Below, piece by piece: positions 9,063-17,413 of a stretch of DNA of 64,000 nucleotides (the stretch's first letter is position 1; each line of letters begins with the position of its first letter). The notes under the pieces are model-generated. The model was not told the DNA's origin, did not search any database, and saw only the letters and a program-made list of their open reading frames with translations. The stretch is taken from positions 1 to 64,000 of the forward strand of contig SZNP01000008.1 of the NCBI GenBank assembly GCA_005239435.1. The letters are read 5' to 3'. The position numbers and the translations under genes are program-made. This DNA is from Halorussus salinisoli (GTDB lineage: Archaea; Halobacteriota; Halobacteria; Halobacteriales; Haladaptataceae).

Positions 9063-9901
9063 CACTCGCCACCCTTTCGATCGACCCACGAGTACGTCTC
9101 GTCGGTCGGCCGGAGTTGGAGTTCTCCGTGCAGTTCGACGAACTCCCACGCGTCCGTTCCGGCGACCCTATCGTACAACTCGTCCCAGCGGCCGGTCGGT
9201 TGGAACAGGTAGAGGAGGCCGGTCGGCGAATCGAACCACTCCTCGCCGCCCGCTTCGTACGAGTAGCCCATCGAGACGAGAAGGGGAACGTCACCGAGCG
9301 ACGGGGGTGCGCCGACGACGGCCTGTTGATCCTCCAGGGCGTCGATCTCCCGCATTACCGATCTGAATCCTTCGCACCAGCGCTCGGTAGTGGAGTCGGC
9401 GTAGTCGAACGACGTGCCGTCGTCGTACTTCAGTCGGTCGAGAATCGACGCGAGCGTCTCGTCCGAGAAGTCGAACGCGTCCGAGTGGTCCGCTTCGATA
9501 CGCCGGGCGTACTCGTGGACGACGTAGCGAACGAGAGCATCGTCGGCGGCGAGATAGAGATAGAGTACTTGTGCCGTGTCTCGCGTCGTCGCACACGCGT
9601 CCAGCACTGCCGGAAGGTCGGTCGGGTTGGGAAGTTCCGAAGGTGCGTTCTTGAACCGCGACGTCAGGACTCGATAGATCTTCCGAGAACTCCCCCTCGT
9701 GCTACGGTTCGAGAGACGCTCCCGAAACCAACGTTCCTCGACGTCGTTCCAGTTTCCGCACTCCTCGTACAGTCGGGCAAGTTCCGTCGCTCGTTGGACG
9801 AGCAGACCACACATGGTCAGGTCCATGTTCACGTCCTCCGGTGAAAGTCGACCGCGTAGTGAGGGAAGGCGTACGTTCCCATCGTCAGACGAGACATCCA
9901 T
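9062..9901 (-). CDS. brxA: BREX protein BrxA (DUF1819 family, 279 aa)
   Basis: First gene of the BREX operon. The central YLYLAADDALVRYVVHEY is the hallmark of the DUF1819/BrxA family, and the N-terminal LTMCGLLVQRATELARLY also fits. BrxA family proteins are small helical DNA-binding proteins in characterised systems. ATG at 9901 gives 279 aa, slightly longer than bacterial BrxA (about 200-260). The stop overlaps the start of brxC1. An AT-richer stretch just upstream (9924-9932) could be its promoter. Confidence 0.85.
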   Translation of the reverse strand: MDVSSDDGNVRLPSLRGRLSPEDVNMDLTMCGLLVQRATELARLYEECGNWNDVEERWFRERLSNRSTRGSSRKIYRVLTSRFKNAPSELPNPTDLPAVLDACATTRDTAQVLYLYLAADDALVRYVVHEYARRIEADHSDAFDFSDETLASILDRLKYDDGTSFDYADSTTERWCEGFRSVMREIDALEDQQAVVGAPPSLGDVPLLVSMGYSYEAGGEEWFDSPTGLLYLFQPTGRWDELYDRVAGTDAWEFVELHGELQLRPTDETYSWVDRKGGE

Positions 9902-9922
9902 ACGACGGTGAACTGATTCGAC

Positions 9923-9934
9923 GTACTTTACTGT
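9923..9934 (-). promoter_or_regulatory. Weak TATA-like element before brxA
   Basis: The minus strand reads ACAGTAAAGTACGT centred about 27 nt before the brxA ATG, the spacing seen for leaderless haloarchaeal genes. The box is weak compared with others in the window. Confidence 0.25.
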
Positions 9935-10221
9935 TCGTCATCGAAGAACGCCCGAAGTCGGCGAGTCTCGAACCCGAACCGCGCCTCGATTCTAGAAAGT
10001 CGATGCTCGACCCAGCGGCGACCCGGACTGTGGTCGACGTCATCGAAGAGACCGCCACGCGAGAGTGGAGTGAAAAATCACGATTTTGGTTGTGGGAATC
10101 AAGAGAAATATTCGTGGCGAGAGCTATTGGCGGCTAGATTGTTTCGAGAAGCTGTATGTCTGAAAGTGTGCCGTTCTGCCGTCCACAACAGTAATCAATT
10201 GCAGGCTCCTAGTTGTATAAT
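9935..10221. other. Intergenic, no gene recognised
   Basis: About 290 nt separating the minus-strand BREX operon from the plus-strand DUF302 gene. Short open frames on both strands have no recognisable content. It becomes AT-rich toward 10070-10220, as expected for a divergent promoter region. Confidence 0.5.
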
Positions 10222-10608
10222 ATGGACTATACCATACAGAAGCAGGTCGACGACGACTTCGATACAGCCGTCGAACGGACGACGAACGCCCTCGAAGACG
10301 AGGGGTTCGGTGTTCTCTGTGACATCGACGTACAGGCGACGTTCGCGGAGAAACTCGACGAGGAGTTCCGCCGGTATCGCATCCTCGGCGCCTGCAATCC
10401 CCAACTCGCTTTCGAAGGTCTGGAAGACGAAATCGAACTGGGTGCGCTCCTCCCGTGCAACGTCATCGTCTACGAGACCGACGACGGCGGCGTCACCGTG
10501 AGCGCCGTCGACCCGAAACAGCTGGTCGGCATCACGGACAACCCCGACCTCGACGCTATCTCCGAGGAGGTCGCCGACCGATTCGAACGGATGCTCGACG
10601 AACTGTGA
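10222..10608 (+). CDS. DUF302 domain protein (128 aa)
   Basis: A complete DUF302-type protein: it opens with MDYTIQKQVDDDFDTAVERT, has GFGVLCDIDVQATFAEKL, and then the RILGACNPQLAFEGLEDE segment that defines the family; VIVYETDDGGVTVSAVDP follows. ATG at 10222 is preferred over TTG at 10213. The function of DUF302 is not established. In haloarchaea I know the family often sits beside copper or multicopper-oxidase genes, and here the next gene is the scar of a multicopper oxidase whose GTG overlaps this stop codon. Confidence 0.8.
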   Translation: MDYTIQKQVDDDFDTAVERTTNALEDEGFGVLCDIDVQATFAEKLDEEFRRYRILGACNPQLAFEGLEDEIELGALLPCNVIVYETDDGGVTVSAVDPKQLVGITDNPDLDAISEEVADRFERMLDEL

Positions 10609-10897
10609 GCGAGTCGTCGACGTCTCGGCGTCGGATCCTCCAGTTGCTGGGCGGAACCGGTGCGAGTGCGCTCGTCGGTTGTTCGGGAAGCGACGTACTG
10701 ATTCCGGACGGCGAATCTCGACTGTCACACCTCGTCCGACCGTCTCGGCCCCTGCGGACACGTCCACGACGGTCACGGTAGCGCCCGGAACGATCCAGAC
10801 AGCCCAGAACTCGTCTGCTCGAAACTGGCTGTTTCACTGCCACAACCTCTACTACCCCGAAGCGGGGATGGCTCGCGTCGTCCGATACGCCGAGTAA
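10605..10897 (+). pseudogene. Remnant of an exported multicopper oxidase (both ends kept, middle lost)
   Basis: GTG at 10605 overlaps the DUF302 stop. The first about 30 codons encode a signal with twin arginine and lipobox-like Cys (TSRRRILQLL then SALVGC). The frame then becomes meaningless, and in another frame (to 10897) the sequence ends WLFHCHNLYYPEAGMARVV, the C-terminal type 1/type 3 copper-binding block HCH...M of multicopper oxidases. Roughly 400 residues including the other copper sites are missing, so no functional enzyme can be made. It pairs with the broken copper ATPase just downstream. Confidence 0.8.
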
Positions 10898-10923
10898 GAG
10901 GTGCGGGAGCGAACTCGTTCCCG

Positions 10924-13192
10924 TCAGTCGGCCGGTCGGGCCTCCTGTGGTGCTGTCACGCCCGGCAGACTCGGGAGGTCGAGGTCGACCCGACGGAGGA
11001 ACTGGGCGTTGATAGCGACGATCACCGTCGACAGCGACATCAAGAGTGCGCCGACCGCGGGCGAGAGCAGGATACCGATAGGAGCGAGGATGCCTGCCGC
11101 GAGCGGAAGCGCGAACACGTTGTAGCCGGCGGCCCACGCGAGATTCTCCCTCATCTTCCGGAAACTCGCCCTGGACAGTTTCACGAGACGGACGACGTCC
11201 ATCGGGTTGTTCTGGACGAGGATGATATCCGCCGACTGGACGGCGACGTCCGTCCCGGACCCGATGGCGATGCCGACGTCCGCACGCGTGAGTGCCGGCG
11301 CGTCGTTGACGCCGTCGCCGACCATCGCCACGAGTTTACCCTGGTCCTGGAGTTCGGTCACCTTCTGGTCCTTGTCTTCGGGCAACACCTCGGCGAAGAC
11401 GGTGTCGATACCGAGGTCGTCTGCGACGGCGTTGGCGACGTCTTCGCTGTCGCCGGTGAGCATCGCCACTTCGATGCCGAGTTCGTGGAGCGCGTCGACG
11501 ACCCGGTAGCTCTCCTCGCGGACGACGTCCGCGAGTGCGAACGCGGCGACGGGAGCGTCGTCTCGAACGAGGTAAACGACGGTCTGGGCGTTCTCTCCGG
11601 CCCGGTCCGCGAACGCCGTCAGTTCGGACGGGACCTGGGTATCGAGATGCGAAAGGAGGTTCGGGCCACCGACGTGAATCGTGACCCCGTCGACGGTCGC
11701 ACGAACGCCGCGGCCCTTGAGTGCCTCGAACTCCGTGGCTCCGGGGACGTCCAGATTCCGGTCGTTCGCGGCCTCGCGGACCGCCTGTGCGATCATGTGT
11801 TCCGAATCGCCCTCGACGGCTGCGGCGAGCGCCAGCGCCTGGTCCTCGTCGATATCTCCGACGGTTTCCACGTCGACGATGCCCTGTTCGCCCTTCGTGA
11901 GCGTCCCCGTCTTGTCGAAGACGATCGTATCCAGTTCCCGGGCCTGTTCCATCGCAATCCTGTCGCGGATCAGCATGCCGTTCTTGGCGGCCAGCGACGT
12001 GTTGATGGCGACGACGAGCGGGATGGCGAGTCCGAGCGCGTGCGGACAGGCGATCACCAGGACGGTCACGACCCGTTCGACGACCGTGGCGTTGAACGAG
12101 ACTGCGACGGTCCAGGCGATGGCAATCACGATAGCAGCGGCCACGGCGATGTAGAAGAGCCAACCCGCCGCGCGGTCGGCGAGTTGCTGCGTCCGGGACT
12201 CGCTCTCCTGCGCCTCCTCGACGAGGCGCATGATGCCAGCGAGCGTCGTCTCGTCGCCCGTCGCGCTGATGCGGACGCGGAGGCTACGTCGCCGTTTATC
12301 GTGCTGCCGATGACCTCGTCGCCCGGTTCCTTCGACACCGGTCTGGACTCGCCGGTGATCATCGACTCGTTCACGTCCGAGTCGCCCTCCTCGACGACAC
12401 CGTCGGCGGGCACGTTCGCCCCCGGACGGACGAGTACGAGATCGCCTTCTGCCAGTTCGTCCACCGACACCTCCTCCGTCTCGCCGCTCTCGGTGATTCG
12501 CTCGGCGGTGTCGGGCAGGAGTTTCGCCAGCTCGTCGAGCGCACTCGACGCCCTGCGAACCGAGCGCATCTCTATCCAGTGACCCAGCAGCATGACGTCG
12601 ATGAGAGTCACGAGTTCCCAGAAGAACGTCGACGCCGTCGGGAAGACGATGCTGGCGAGACTGTAGACGAACGCGACGGTGATGGCCATCGAAATGAGCG
12701 TCATCATGCCCGGTGCGCGGTCCGCGAGTTCGGGGACCGCCATCCGGAGAAACGGCACGCCACCGTAGGCGAAGACGACCACCGCGAACACCGGATTGAT
12801 CCACTCGCTGCCGGGGAACGCGGGGACCGAGAAGCCGAGCCACTCCTGTAGCGTCTCGCTGTAGAGGAGTACCGGAATCGAGAGCAGCGTCGAGACAAAA
12901 AACGACGGCGGAACATCTGCTCGTGGCCCTCGTGCATGCCCCCTTCACCGTGGCCGTCGTGTCCGTCCCCGTGGTCGCCGTGCTCCCCACTTCGTTCGTA
13001 CTGCTCGTCGGCCTCTCGCTAGGCCTCGTCGGCGTCTTCGGCTTCGTCCTCGAGCATCGATTGCTCGACTCGCGGTTCCTCTCGTTCGTCGACGGACGAA
13101 CCGTGACCGCCCCTGGTGTCGTCGCGGCCGTCGTGATTAGAATGCCGGTCGGCCTGACCTCCCTCGCTCGGTGTGTCGTTGTGGTCGTCCAT
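10924..13192 (-). pseudogene. CopB-type copper-translocating P1B ATPase with a nonsense codon and two frameshifts
   Basis: Reading from ATG 13192: a His/Asp-rich N terminus is interrupted by TAG at 13021-13019. After the His-rich MHEGHEQMF the frame shifts in a run of six A (12897-12902 on the plus strand; one more base restores it). A second one-base loss lies at about 12284-12290. Across the frames the P1B landmarks are intact: TGES, membrane motif CPH (the CopB-type variant of CPC), DKTGTLT, and GDGVNDAP, ending about 30 residues after the last membrane helices. The three lesions prevent a full product. The indels could be sequencing errors, but the TAG is a substitution. The neighbouring oxidase and regulator are also broken, so I favour real decay. 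Confidence 0.8.
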
Positions 13193-13371
13193 ACCTCGTC
13201 CCCGTCAGTACTCCTTCGATTTCACGACTGAAAGCGGGTGTGACCTGCTAGGCTCGTCTCACCGGTACTCCAAAAGGGCTGGCCAACAGGTCTCTGATTA
13301 CCTCGAACTCACCGAACAGTCATGGTCTTCCGCATCCCGCGATTTTGCATGGGAAATTCTGACACGGAGGG

Positions 13372-13715
13372 GTGTACGAATGCCAGCACTGCGGGAACGT
13401 CTCGCTTGATAATCCAGCATCGGATTCCTACGGCGAAGACTTCACAGCCGTGGAGGCGACGCCAGTCAAAGACCCGGAGTTAGCCGTGGTCCTCCGGGGA
13501 GACGCAAGCGCTTACTCGAGGATGGCGGCTACGTCCACGTGTACTCGCCGGTAGACGCCGAGGAGGTCCGACAGCGTCTGACCGTGGGCCTGTACGCGTG
13601 GGTAAGCGAGGCGCTCGAACTGGTCGAGGACGTCAACCGCGAAAAGGTAAAGGCATTAGCTCGGCGGGACAGTAGCAACGACGGAGGAACAGCCCAGATT
13701 TTCTGGGACGAATGA
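13372..13715 (+). pseudogene. Remnant of a zinc-ribbon winged-helix regulator, HTH core deleted
   Basis: GTG at 13372 starts MYECQHCGNVSLDN, the N-terminal zinc-ribbon half seen in a haloarchaeal TrmB/MarR-like regulator family, continuing to PELAVVLR. After about 13495 the continuation is in another frame: KRLLEDGGYVHVYSPVDAEE, then RQRLTVGLYAWVSEALELVE, ending TAQIFWDE at 13715, the usual C-terminal half. About 50 residues covering the recognition helices are missing. Intact members regulate small operons; this one likely belonged to the decayed copper locus, but that link is inference. Confidence 0.7.
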
Positions 13716-13840
13716 GTTCCAGTCTCAAGCTCACGTTCTCCCAACCGGCCAGAACGAGGGTTAGTACCGAGTGAGAGCCGAGAATCCAACCGGACCACTG
13801 GATATTGATAGCTGTTCTCTACGTCTGAACCGTGGGCCCG

Positions 13841-14197
13841 TTAGAACGTGATGATCTCGTAGTCGTCGTCGACGAGTGACCGGATGCTGGGGTGGCCTTC
13901 GTTCTCGTCCAACGTCACGACACCCGCGTCCTCTACGGCATCACCGACACCGAACGCACCGGCGCAGTAATCACAGACGGCCATGTCGTCGCGGACCGTC
14001 TGGTAGAGTTCGTGGTAGTCGTGGTCCTCGTCCTCGAGTTCGGGAACCCACTGCGTCCCGGCACCGTCGAAGATGAGTTCGACGTCGTCGCCTTCGGTCT
14101 CGGCGAACTCCTTGGCGGCTTCGAGGCCGTTCACGAGGCGGCCCAGACCGGCGTGCGATTCGGTACCTGCCAGAATTACGATTGCTGCTTTCGCCAT
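13841..14197 (-). CDS. DsrE/DsrF-like family protein (118 aa)
   Basis: Starts MAKAAIVILAGTESHAGLGR and contains AVCDYCAGAFGVGDAVEDAG, typical of the haloarchaeal DsrE-like fold in which a conserved Cys lies in the loop after the third strand. The family takes part in sulfur relay or persulfide handling in some organisms, but small haloarchaeal members are uncharacterised. ATG at 14197 chosen because the family begins at the hydrophobic first strand; upstream codons are low-complexity. It lies convergent with the dead regulator and is the first intact gene after the decayed locus. Confidence 0.75.
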   Translation of the reverse strand: MAKAAIVILAGTESHAGLGRLVNGLEAAKEFAETEGDDVELIFDGAGTQWVPELEDEDHDYHELYQTVRDDMAVCDYCAGAFGVGDAVEDAGVVTLDENEGHPSIRSLVDDDYEIITF

Positions 14198-14310
14198 AAC
14201 GACTCGATGTTGGTCCGCGACACGTAAGTACCGGATGGCAACGGCCATTCCGACCGCGACTCTGCGGCTCCTCGGCACGAACGAGTGTGGAGCTAAATCG
14301 ACAGGGACGC

Positions 14311-14616
14311 TCAGATTTCGACGGTCGAGGCGTCCGCGACGTCGAACTGCGTCACTTCTGGCTCGCCGGCGAGGAGGTCCGGAAGCGCTTCCTCGAACTC
14401 CTGAAAGTGGGCCGTCTCCGCGTGTGCTTCGAACGCCGCTTCGTCTTCGTACCGTTCGAAGAAGCGGAACACGTTCGAATCGTCGATGTCCGTCGCGACT
14501 CGATACTCGATGACGCCGTCCTCTCGCCGGGACTGCTCCGCGAGCGACTCGATCCGGTCGAGCGCTTCGTCGCGGCTGTCAGGGTCGATCGGAAACGACG
14601 CGTGAACTACGAGCAT
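14311..14616 (-). CDS. Antibiotic biosynthesis monooxygenase (ABM) domain protein (101 aa)
   Basis: A single ABM ferredoxin-like domain: MLVVHASFPIDPDSRDEAL, then EDGVIEYRVATDIDDSNVF, FRFFERYEDEAAFEAHAETA and HFQEFEEALPDLLAGEP. The spacing and HxxxHFQEF block match putative quinol monooxygenases of the YgiN type. ATG at 14616 begins the first strand. Such proteins oxidise quinols or small aromatics without cofactor; the substrate here is unknown. It is on the same strand as, and 114 nt upstream of, the DsrE-like gene. Confidence 0.8.
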   Translation of the reverse strand: MLVVHASFPIDPDSRDEALDRIESLAEQSRREDGVIEYRVATDIDDSNVFRFFERYEDEAAFEAHAETAHFQEFEEALPDLLAGEPEVTQFDVADASTVEI

Positions 14617-14939
14617 GACAGTTGCCGCTACGTGCAGGAGACGTAAAGTCACTCGGCCAACGACAGAACGCTCATCCACTTACGAGTAGAGGTTAGGCTC
14701 CGTTAGAATCGGCCTTCTGCTGATAGATCACGTGGTGGCTCGATACGGGGCAGGTCCAGTGGTCGCGGCTACCCGCCGAGAGATACGCGGTGCTCGGCTA
14801 CGGCTCGTCGTGATACCCAGTCAAGCTACGTTCAGACCGTGCAGCTACCGAATCACACGCTACAGCTCAGCGGCTGTGAGAGTCGGTCCCCCGACCACAC
14901 AACACCCAATACACGTGGCAGAGAAAGTTCACAGCCGAT
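14617..14939. other. Intergenic, no gene recognised
   Basis: About 320 nt between the divergent ABM and small Cys-protein genes. I see no RNA gene, repeat or conserved frame in it. Confidence 0.4.
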
Positions 14940-15176
14940 ATGAACGCCATCATCGCACACGAAGCAAAAGAGAAAGACACGGGGTACTACCACCTCGTGA
15001 ACGACAGGGGGACCGCGAGTTTGTGCGGGTCGCTCAACGACGAAAGCCCGTTTGCCTCTGCTATCGCGGAACGGATCTCACAAACAGTGGCTGACCAACG
15101 CAGCTTCAGGCTCTGTCGACGGTGTTCGTATCTCGCTGACGTGCAAATGGCTGCCACCCCGGCTACCGACGAATGA
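14940..15176 (+). CDS. Small uncharacterised protein with Cys pairs (78 aa)
   Basis: ATG at 14940. Contains KEKDTGYYHLVNDRGTASLC followed later by FRLCRRCSYLADVQ: one Cys plus a CRRC pair, a pattern seen in small haloarchaeal metal-binding or nucleic-acid-linked proteins. Codon use is typical. No family assignment is possible from sequence alone. It is flanked by non-coding DNA on both sides. Confidence 0.5.
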   Translation: MNAIIAHEAKEKDTGYYHLVNDRGTASLCGSLNDESPFASAIAERISQTVADQRSFRLCRRCSYLADVQMAATPATDE

Positions 15177-15459
15177 CTTCTCGTGGTGATCCGCAGAGCC
15201 AGTGTTGAACACGGGAGCGCGTACTCAGCGCCTAACGTTGAAACAGGCGAATTTCGACCAGACTTCGTCTTTCTCTCCGACAGGCCCGTACCAGAACGGT
15301 AGGTTCGCTGGTATTCGATGCACGTGCCAGGATCACCTGTGGGCAATCGACAACGAATCCAATGGGAATGAGACTTGGCGATGGTCTTTCCCTCGGGGAT
15401 ACGGAGTGAAGCAGTAGGAATCGACCCAGCGTGAATTAGTCGGGGTGTCGGGAGCTCTG

Positions 15460-16083
15460 TTACTCCGACACCCGGGTGTCGATTCGCTCGGAAACCCGCT
15501 CCCCCGGGCGCCGGAGTGCGTCGCTTTCGACCTCGTAAACGTAACCGTGGATAGTGACCTCCTCGGGAATTAGCGGATGTTCGCGGAGATACTCGATTTG
15601 TGTCTGGCACGCATCGTCAATATCGTCGGTCATCCACACCCAGTCTTCGATCGAGGCCTCCCCGATGTCCAGACTGGGCAAGGCGGGGTTCAGATCGACT
15701 TCAGCGAGACTCTCATCTGTGGCGGCTTCGAGCCCTTCGACGACGGCATCGTCGAGGGCACTCATCATCCCGCAATCGGTGTGATTGACGACGATAATCT
15801 CGGTGGTGTCGAAGAAGTTAGTACTCAACGCTGCGCTCCGGATAACATCGTCGGTGACCTTGCCACCAGCGTTCCGGAAGATGTGAGCGTCACCGAGCTG
15901 GAGGCCAAGCGCCTCCTCGACGGGAATGCGCTCGTCCATACATGCGACCACCAGCAACTGCTTGTCGGTCGGGATGTCTTTCCGTCGCCGACGCGCCCAA
16001 TCGTCGCGCTGGTCGATTCGCCCGTCGACCCACTCGAACACCTGTCCGGGTTCCGGTTCGGACTCGTTGCTCGAATCCCCCAT
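15460..16083 (-). CDS. Beta-class carbonic anhydrase (207 aa)
   Basis: Catalyses reversible hydration of CO2. The zinc site is complete: Cys48 in VVACMDERI with the catalytic Asp50-Arg52 dyad, then HIFRNAGG, and His101/Cys104 in VVNHTDCGMM. Length fits the compact beta class. There is no signal peptide, so it acts in the cytoplasm. It is a single-gene unit between non-coding DNA and the broken FAD oxidase. Confidence 0.92.
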   Translation of the reverse strand: MGDSSNESEPEPGQVFEWVDGRIDQRDDWARRRRKDIPTDKQLLVVACMDERIPVEEALGLQLGDAHIFRNAGGKVTDDVIRSAALSTNFFDTTEIIVVNHTDCGMMSALDDAVVEGLEAATDESLAEVDLNPALPSLDIGEASIEDWVWMTDDIDDACQTQIEYLREHPLIPEEVTIHGYVYEVESDALRRPGERVSERIDTRVSE

Positions 16084-16309
16084 ACCTGTTTGGTACGCTA
16101 TAGCACGTCTTCAGGACTGACGTCACGGCAACGCACGCCCAGGTCTATGACGAACGACTACCTGGTGAGAGAGGTACCCTACGTCTGGCACGCGACTTCC
16201 GTTACCGTTTGTCGGCCGGGGATGGCCGTGCGAGATACAGAAGCTGTCTTCAGCAGGGAGTATTGGCAGACCGACTGCCGCTCGGGAACACAGGTTGCGG
16301 GGTCGTCTT

Positions 16310-17040
16310 CTACTTCGTCGGTTCGACGTTGTGGTTCAGTTGGAACAGGTTCTCCAGGTCCCATTTGTTCTTGACCTCGACCGACCGGTCGTAGTTCTCG
16401 CGGTAGGCCGCCTCTGGTCGCCGACCTCCTCGGGGACGAAGTTGGCGTAGACGCCGCCGCTCGCGTGGGGAGTCATCGCTTCGTACGTGTCTCGGGTCCA
16501 CGCGATGCACTCCTCGTCCTGCTCCTGGTCTTCCCACTGCGTGTGACGGTTCCTCGTGAACTCGGCGTTTCGGTGGGGATAGGCAGTCCCGCCACCGAGC
16601 GTCAGTCCGGCGATGCCGGTCGTCGAGTTGTATCCGACGGGCGTGGCGAGGCCGAACGCCTGGGTCTCGTGGTCCAGTTCGTTGAGCACGACGCCCGGTT
16701 CGACGCGGGCAGTCTTCGCGTCCGGATCGGCGCGAACTGCGTTCATCGGTGACAGGTCGATCGTGAGGGCATCGTCCTCGACGGCTCTGCCAGCGATGTT
16801 GTGTCCGCCGCCCTTCACCGAGATGGGCATGTCGTGCTTCTTTGCGAACGCCACTGCGCTAACGACGTCTGCGGTGCCAGCACACCGTACGATGAGTGCA
16901 GGGTGTTTGTCGATCGTCGCGTTCCAGACCGTCCGTGCCTCGTCGTATCCCTCCTCGTCTGGTCGGAGAAGGGCTCCACGAAGCGTCTCTGCGAGTTCGG
17001 TAACTGCTTCGCCGTTCGTTGTGGGTGTTTCTAGTGACAT
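16310..17040 (-). pseudogene. FAD-dependent BBE-type oxidase with large internal deletion and a frameshift
   Basis: From ATG 17040 the first 150 residues are a normal FAD-binding PCMH domain (HDMPISVKGGGHNIAGRAVE, then GIAGLTLGGG). At about 16585 the sequence jumps to the C-terminal BBE region (HASGGVYANFVPEE), skipping roughly 220 residues of the substrate domain. A one-base loss at about 16411-16418 shifts the end, which in the correct frame reads RENYDRSVEVKNKWDLENLF and then NHNVEPTK to 16310. An intact protein would be about 460 aa. Not functional. Confidence 0.85.
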
Positions 17041-17198
17041 GTGTACCTCGCTCTCACGCTGATCTACGTGACGTGTCCTTGTGAAAAGTTAACGTTTTCA
17101 CGACGGTTTGGTGTTCTGAGTAACTGAGTGAATCGTAGTGGACGAGAGGTTCGGCAACGTCTGTGGAACTTCGCTCCTCCCTCGTACCGAACGACACG

Positions 17199-17342
17199 TC
17201 ACGCGGTCAGTTCGAGTTCGTGATGTTCGATTTCGTAGTAATTGATCGCGAAGTCGACTGTTCCCGACGGTTCGGTCAGATGGCGCATCACCGCAGCAGG
17301 TTGGACCGCGTTCTCCTCAGCATCGATGCTGACTTTCTCCAT
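17199..17342 (-). pseudogene. Truncated cupin-domain protein (47 codons left)
   Basis: ATG at 17342 starts MEKVSIDAEENAVQPAAVMR and runs through GTVDFAINYYEIE, the opening of a common haloarchaeal cupin family in which 'YYELxPGDSF' normally leads into the metal-binding barrel. Here the frame stops after four-odd further residues and the barrel is absent. Probably a remnant; a short functional peptide cannot be excluded. Confidence 0.5.
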
Positions 17343-17413
17343 ACGCACTGTGATACGGGTGCGATCGAAAAGAAGACCGGATGATGGAAGAGGAGAGTAA
17401 CGATTGCACCGGT

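Noticed and set aside
7632..9212. Long plus-strand frame over brxC1 (526 codons) and similar ones across the BREX genes
   Set aside because: Shadow frames opposite BrxC; composition (Val/Leu/Asp-rich antisense) shows no family match.
10924..12990. Apparently uninterrupted minus-strand frame through the copper ATPase, suggesting an intact gene
   Set aside because: Its N-terminal 230 residues are Arg/His-rich shadow; the real protein is in another frame until about 12284, so the gene is interrupted.
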